DNA of 64,000 bases from Agarivorans albus. Its GTDB lineage: Bacteria > Pseudomonadota > Gammaproteobacteria > Enterobacterales > Celerinatantimonadaceae. The DNA lies in NCBI RefSeq assembly GCF_019670105.1, contig NZ_AP023032.1, forward strand, positions 4,224,001-4,288,000. Reading direction: 5' to 3'. A program made the position numbers and the translations under genes. Below are positions 62,059 through 64,000 of this stretch, in pieces; positions within the stretch are counted from its first letter, which is position 1; the number at the start of each line of letters is the position of its first letter. A model generated the notes under the pieces. It worked only from the letters and a program-made list of their open reading frames with translations. It searched no databases and was not told the origin of the DNA.

Positions 62059-63555
62059 ATGAATGACTGCATGATGAATATTGAGTTACAAGCAGGTAGA
62101 GGCTTACAACAACAGATTAGAGAAAAGTTAGTAGAGCTGATTCAGCACGACTACTTTGGTACAAGGGCCCTGCCCTCCAGCCGCAAAATGGCGCAACTGC
62201 TTAAAGTGTCGCGTAACACAGTGGTATTGGTTTACGAAAGCATGGTGGACGATGGTTACTTAATTGCCAGAGAACGCAGCGGTTTTTTTGTAAACCCTGA
62301 ATTGGACCAAGAACCAACTCTCAAATTGGTGCAAACTCGCCCTCATCTGGACCAAAACCAGCCAAATTGGCCCCATCGCTTACGCAGCGCCCCGGCATCA
62401 TTTAGCACCTTAAACAAAGATAAAGATTGGATAAATTATGCTTATCCTTTCATTTATGGCCAAATTGAGCCAAGCCATTTCCCCATTTATCAATGGCGAG
62501 AATGTTCTCGCATCGCCCAAAACCGCAATAGTGTGCATCATTGGATCGAAGATTATGTTGATGTAGATGATCCAGAATTGGTCACGCAAATTCGCCAGCA
62601 GATTTTGTCTAAACGCGGCATTACAGCCAGTAACGACGAAGTGCTAATTACCATGGGTACCCAAAATTCTTTGTACCTACTGGCTTCTTTGCTCGCAGGA
62701 CAGGGAGTAAAAGTAGGGGTAGAAAACCCCGGCTATGCAGACTTAAGGCACATATTCACCCAATGTGGTTCTAAACCAGAGCCATTAGAGCTTGATGAGC
62801 AAGGTCTAATACTTGGCCAGCAACTTAGCGACTGTGACTATGTGTGCGTGACGCCAAGCCACCAATACCCAACTACCGTAACCATGCCTATTGAGAGACG
62901 TAAACAATTGCTCGAACAAGCCGCTACGGACGACTTTGTATTGATAGAAGACGACTATGAAAGCGAAGTTAATTTTCATGAGCAGCCATTGCCCGCACTA
63001 AAAAGTATTGACCAACATGGCCGTGTAATTTACATCGGAAGCCTGTCCAAATCGCTATCACCAGGTTTACGCATTGGGTATTTGGTAGCAAACAAGCAGC
63101 TAATTGCCGAGCTACGCGCACTGCGTCGACTTATTTACCGCCACCCTCCAGCCAACAACCAACGCACCGCAGCGCTGTTTATTGCTCAAGGTTATTACGA
63201 TAGTCATGTTCGTAGAATGCGCCATGTGTATGAACAAAAATGGCTACTCATGCAACAAGGTTTACAGCGCCACCTTCATCAATGCGTGATTAACGCAACG
63301 CCAGGTAGTTTTTGTTTTTGGATAGAACTGCCTAAGCATGTATGCAGTAGTGAACTGGTGACGCAAGCGGCTAAACAAGGAATATTAGTAGAATCGGGGG
63401 ATACTTTGTTTGCCGAACAACAAGCTCCCAAAAACTACATCCGCTTGGGGTTCTCGGCGATTGCAGAAGAAAAGATAAATGCCGGACTCGCCCTATTAGG
63501 TAACTTAGTTAGCCAACTCTCACAGCATAGTCCTAGCGAAGCCTTACACGCCTAA
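62059..63555 (+). CDS. tauR: MocR-family transcriptional regulator (TauR-like)
   Basis: The protein is about 498 residues. TAAGGA seven bases before the ATG at 62059 decides the start; an open frame extends to 61975. An N-terminal GntR winged helix (PSSRKMAQLLKVSRNTVVLVYESM and VDDGYLIARERSGFFV) joins a class I aminotransferase-like domain with PLP site YIGSLSKSLSPGLRIGYLV. MocR/TauR regulators sense amino compounds and, in relatives, activate taurine genes. Divergence from tauABC supports this role. The 206-bp gap holds the paired boxes. Confidence 0.87.
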   Translation: MNDCMMNIELQAGRGLQQQIREKLVELIQHDYFGTRALPSSRKMAQLLKVSRNTVVLVYESMVDDGYLIARERSGFFVNPELDQEPTLKLVQTRPHLDQNQPNWPHRLRSAPASFSTLNKDKDWINYAYPFIYGQIEPSHFPIYQWRECSRIAQNRNSVHHWIEDYVDVDDPELVTQIRQQILSKRGITASNDEVLITMGTQNSLYLLASLLAGQGVKVGVENPGYADLRHIFTQCGSKPEPLELDEQGLILGQQLSDCDYVCVTPSHQYPTTVTMPIERRKQLLEQAATDDFVLIEDDYESEVNFHEQPLPALKSIDQHGRVIYIGSLSKSLSPGLRIGYLVANKQLIAELRALRRLIYRHPPANNQRTAALFIAQGYYDSHVRRMRHVYEQKWLLMQQGLQRHLHQCVINATPGSFCFWIELPKHVCSSELVTQAAKQGILVESGDTLFAEQQAPKNYIRLGFSAIAEEKINAGLALLGNLVSQLSQHSPSEALHA

Positions 63556-63605
63556 ACCAATAATACTGAGCAACAAAGCGCTCTAGTGCCGATATTCTTC
63601 AGCGC

Positions 63606-63653
63606 TAGGGCCGCTGCGTACGCTTAGCTAAAACCCCAAACTTAATCTGGTCC
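63606..63653. promoter_or_regulatory. Possible taurine boxes upstream of the short-chain dehydrogenase
   Basis: Only the core 7-mers recur: TAGGGCC at 63606-63612 and CTGGTCC at 63647-63653, in the same order and orientation as before tauR, 41 bp apart. Chance is not excluded. The remaining gap (63556-63781) holds a GTTAGAG/CTCTAAC hairpin at 63720-63740. Confidence 0.35.
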
Positions 63654-63739
63654 CTTCGGTTCATATTTCTGGCACTACTCGCCCACAACCTCCCTTGGTT
63701 AATCTAATTTCATTCCGCTGTTAGAGGCAATGACTCTAA

Positions 63740-64000
<261 letters not shown>

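Noticed and set aside
63699-63715. 15-nt match TTAATCTAATTTCAT between this gap and the 7.8-8.0 kb repeat element
   Set aside because: AT-rich 15-mers repeat about this often by chance in 64 kb, and no terminal inverted repeats accompany it here.

Overview
The window is a chromosomal segment from a marine-type gammaproteobacterium of the Alteromonadales/Vibrionales kind; an Agarivorans-like organism fits best. That assignment is inferred from protein character and gene neighbourhoods (FtsYEX, RsmD-YhhL, RecCBD, ComM, RpoH, type IV minor pilins, many chemoreceptors). It rests on no database search. No rRNA, tRNA, CRISPR array, phage or complete insertion sequence was seen.

Layout. 1-3561 (minus strand) is a type IV pilus minor-pilin operon, fimT-pilV-pilW-pilX-pilE-pilY1, with pilY1 running off the left edge. 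3.9-9.4 kb holds housekeeping genes: a PanM/PanZ-like acetyltransferase, glpX, a DUF4202 gene, alanine dehydrogenase, a DUF4357 gene and rpoH. 9.6-17.0 kb is a nitrate/nitrite assimilation operon (cobA/nirE-nirB-nirD-nasA and a PP2C/Ser-Thr kinase fusion) behind a near-perfect sigma-54 promoter with an NtrC-like site. A MATE exporter and an unrecognised accessory gene follow. 19.7-23.8 kb is ftsX-ftsE-ftsY (minus) and rsmD-yhhL (plus). FtsY carries 20 exact AEREAQ repeats. The nitrate block and its neighbours lie between ftsX and rpoH, which are adjacent in many relatives.

23.8-42 kb contains surface and signalling genes: an Omp85-like outer membrane protein, YhgN, a chemoreceptor-porin-small binding protein operon behind a sigma-28-type promoter, a short orphan flagellin-like gene, an ammonium transporter with a sigma-54-like promoter, Ppx/GppA, a second chemoreceptor, a phytase-like esterase, a diguanylate cyclase, an M24 peptidase and an HD-GYP protein. 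42-53 kb has a Nudix hydrolase, a PACE exporter with a divergent XRE regulator, and recC-recB-recD. 53.8-55.8 kb is comM and a CBS-domain gene.

55.9-64 kb is a taurine locus: taurine:pyruvate aminotransferase, a TauE/SafE-type exporter, tauABC, a divergent MocR-type regulator (TauR-like) and the start of a short-chain dehydrogenase. Two sequence boxes of 15 and 16 nt recur exactly in both divergent promoter gaps of this locus, and their 7-nt cores recur before the dehydrogenase. No xsc gene is visible. The set (aminotransferase, reductase-type SDR, TSUP exporter) suggests taurine used as a nitrogen source with isethionate or another sulfonate exported. That would fit the nitrogen theme of the window (nir-nas, Amt, alanine dehydrogenase, two sigma-54-type promoters).
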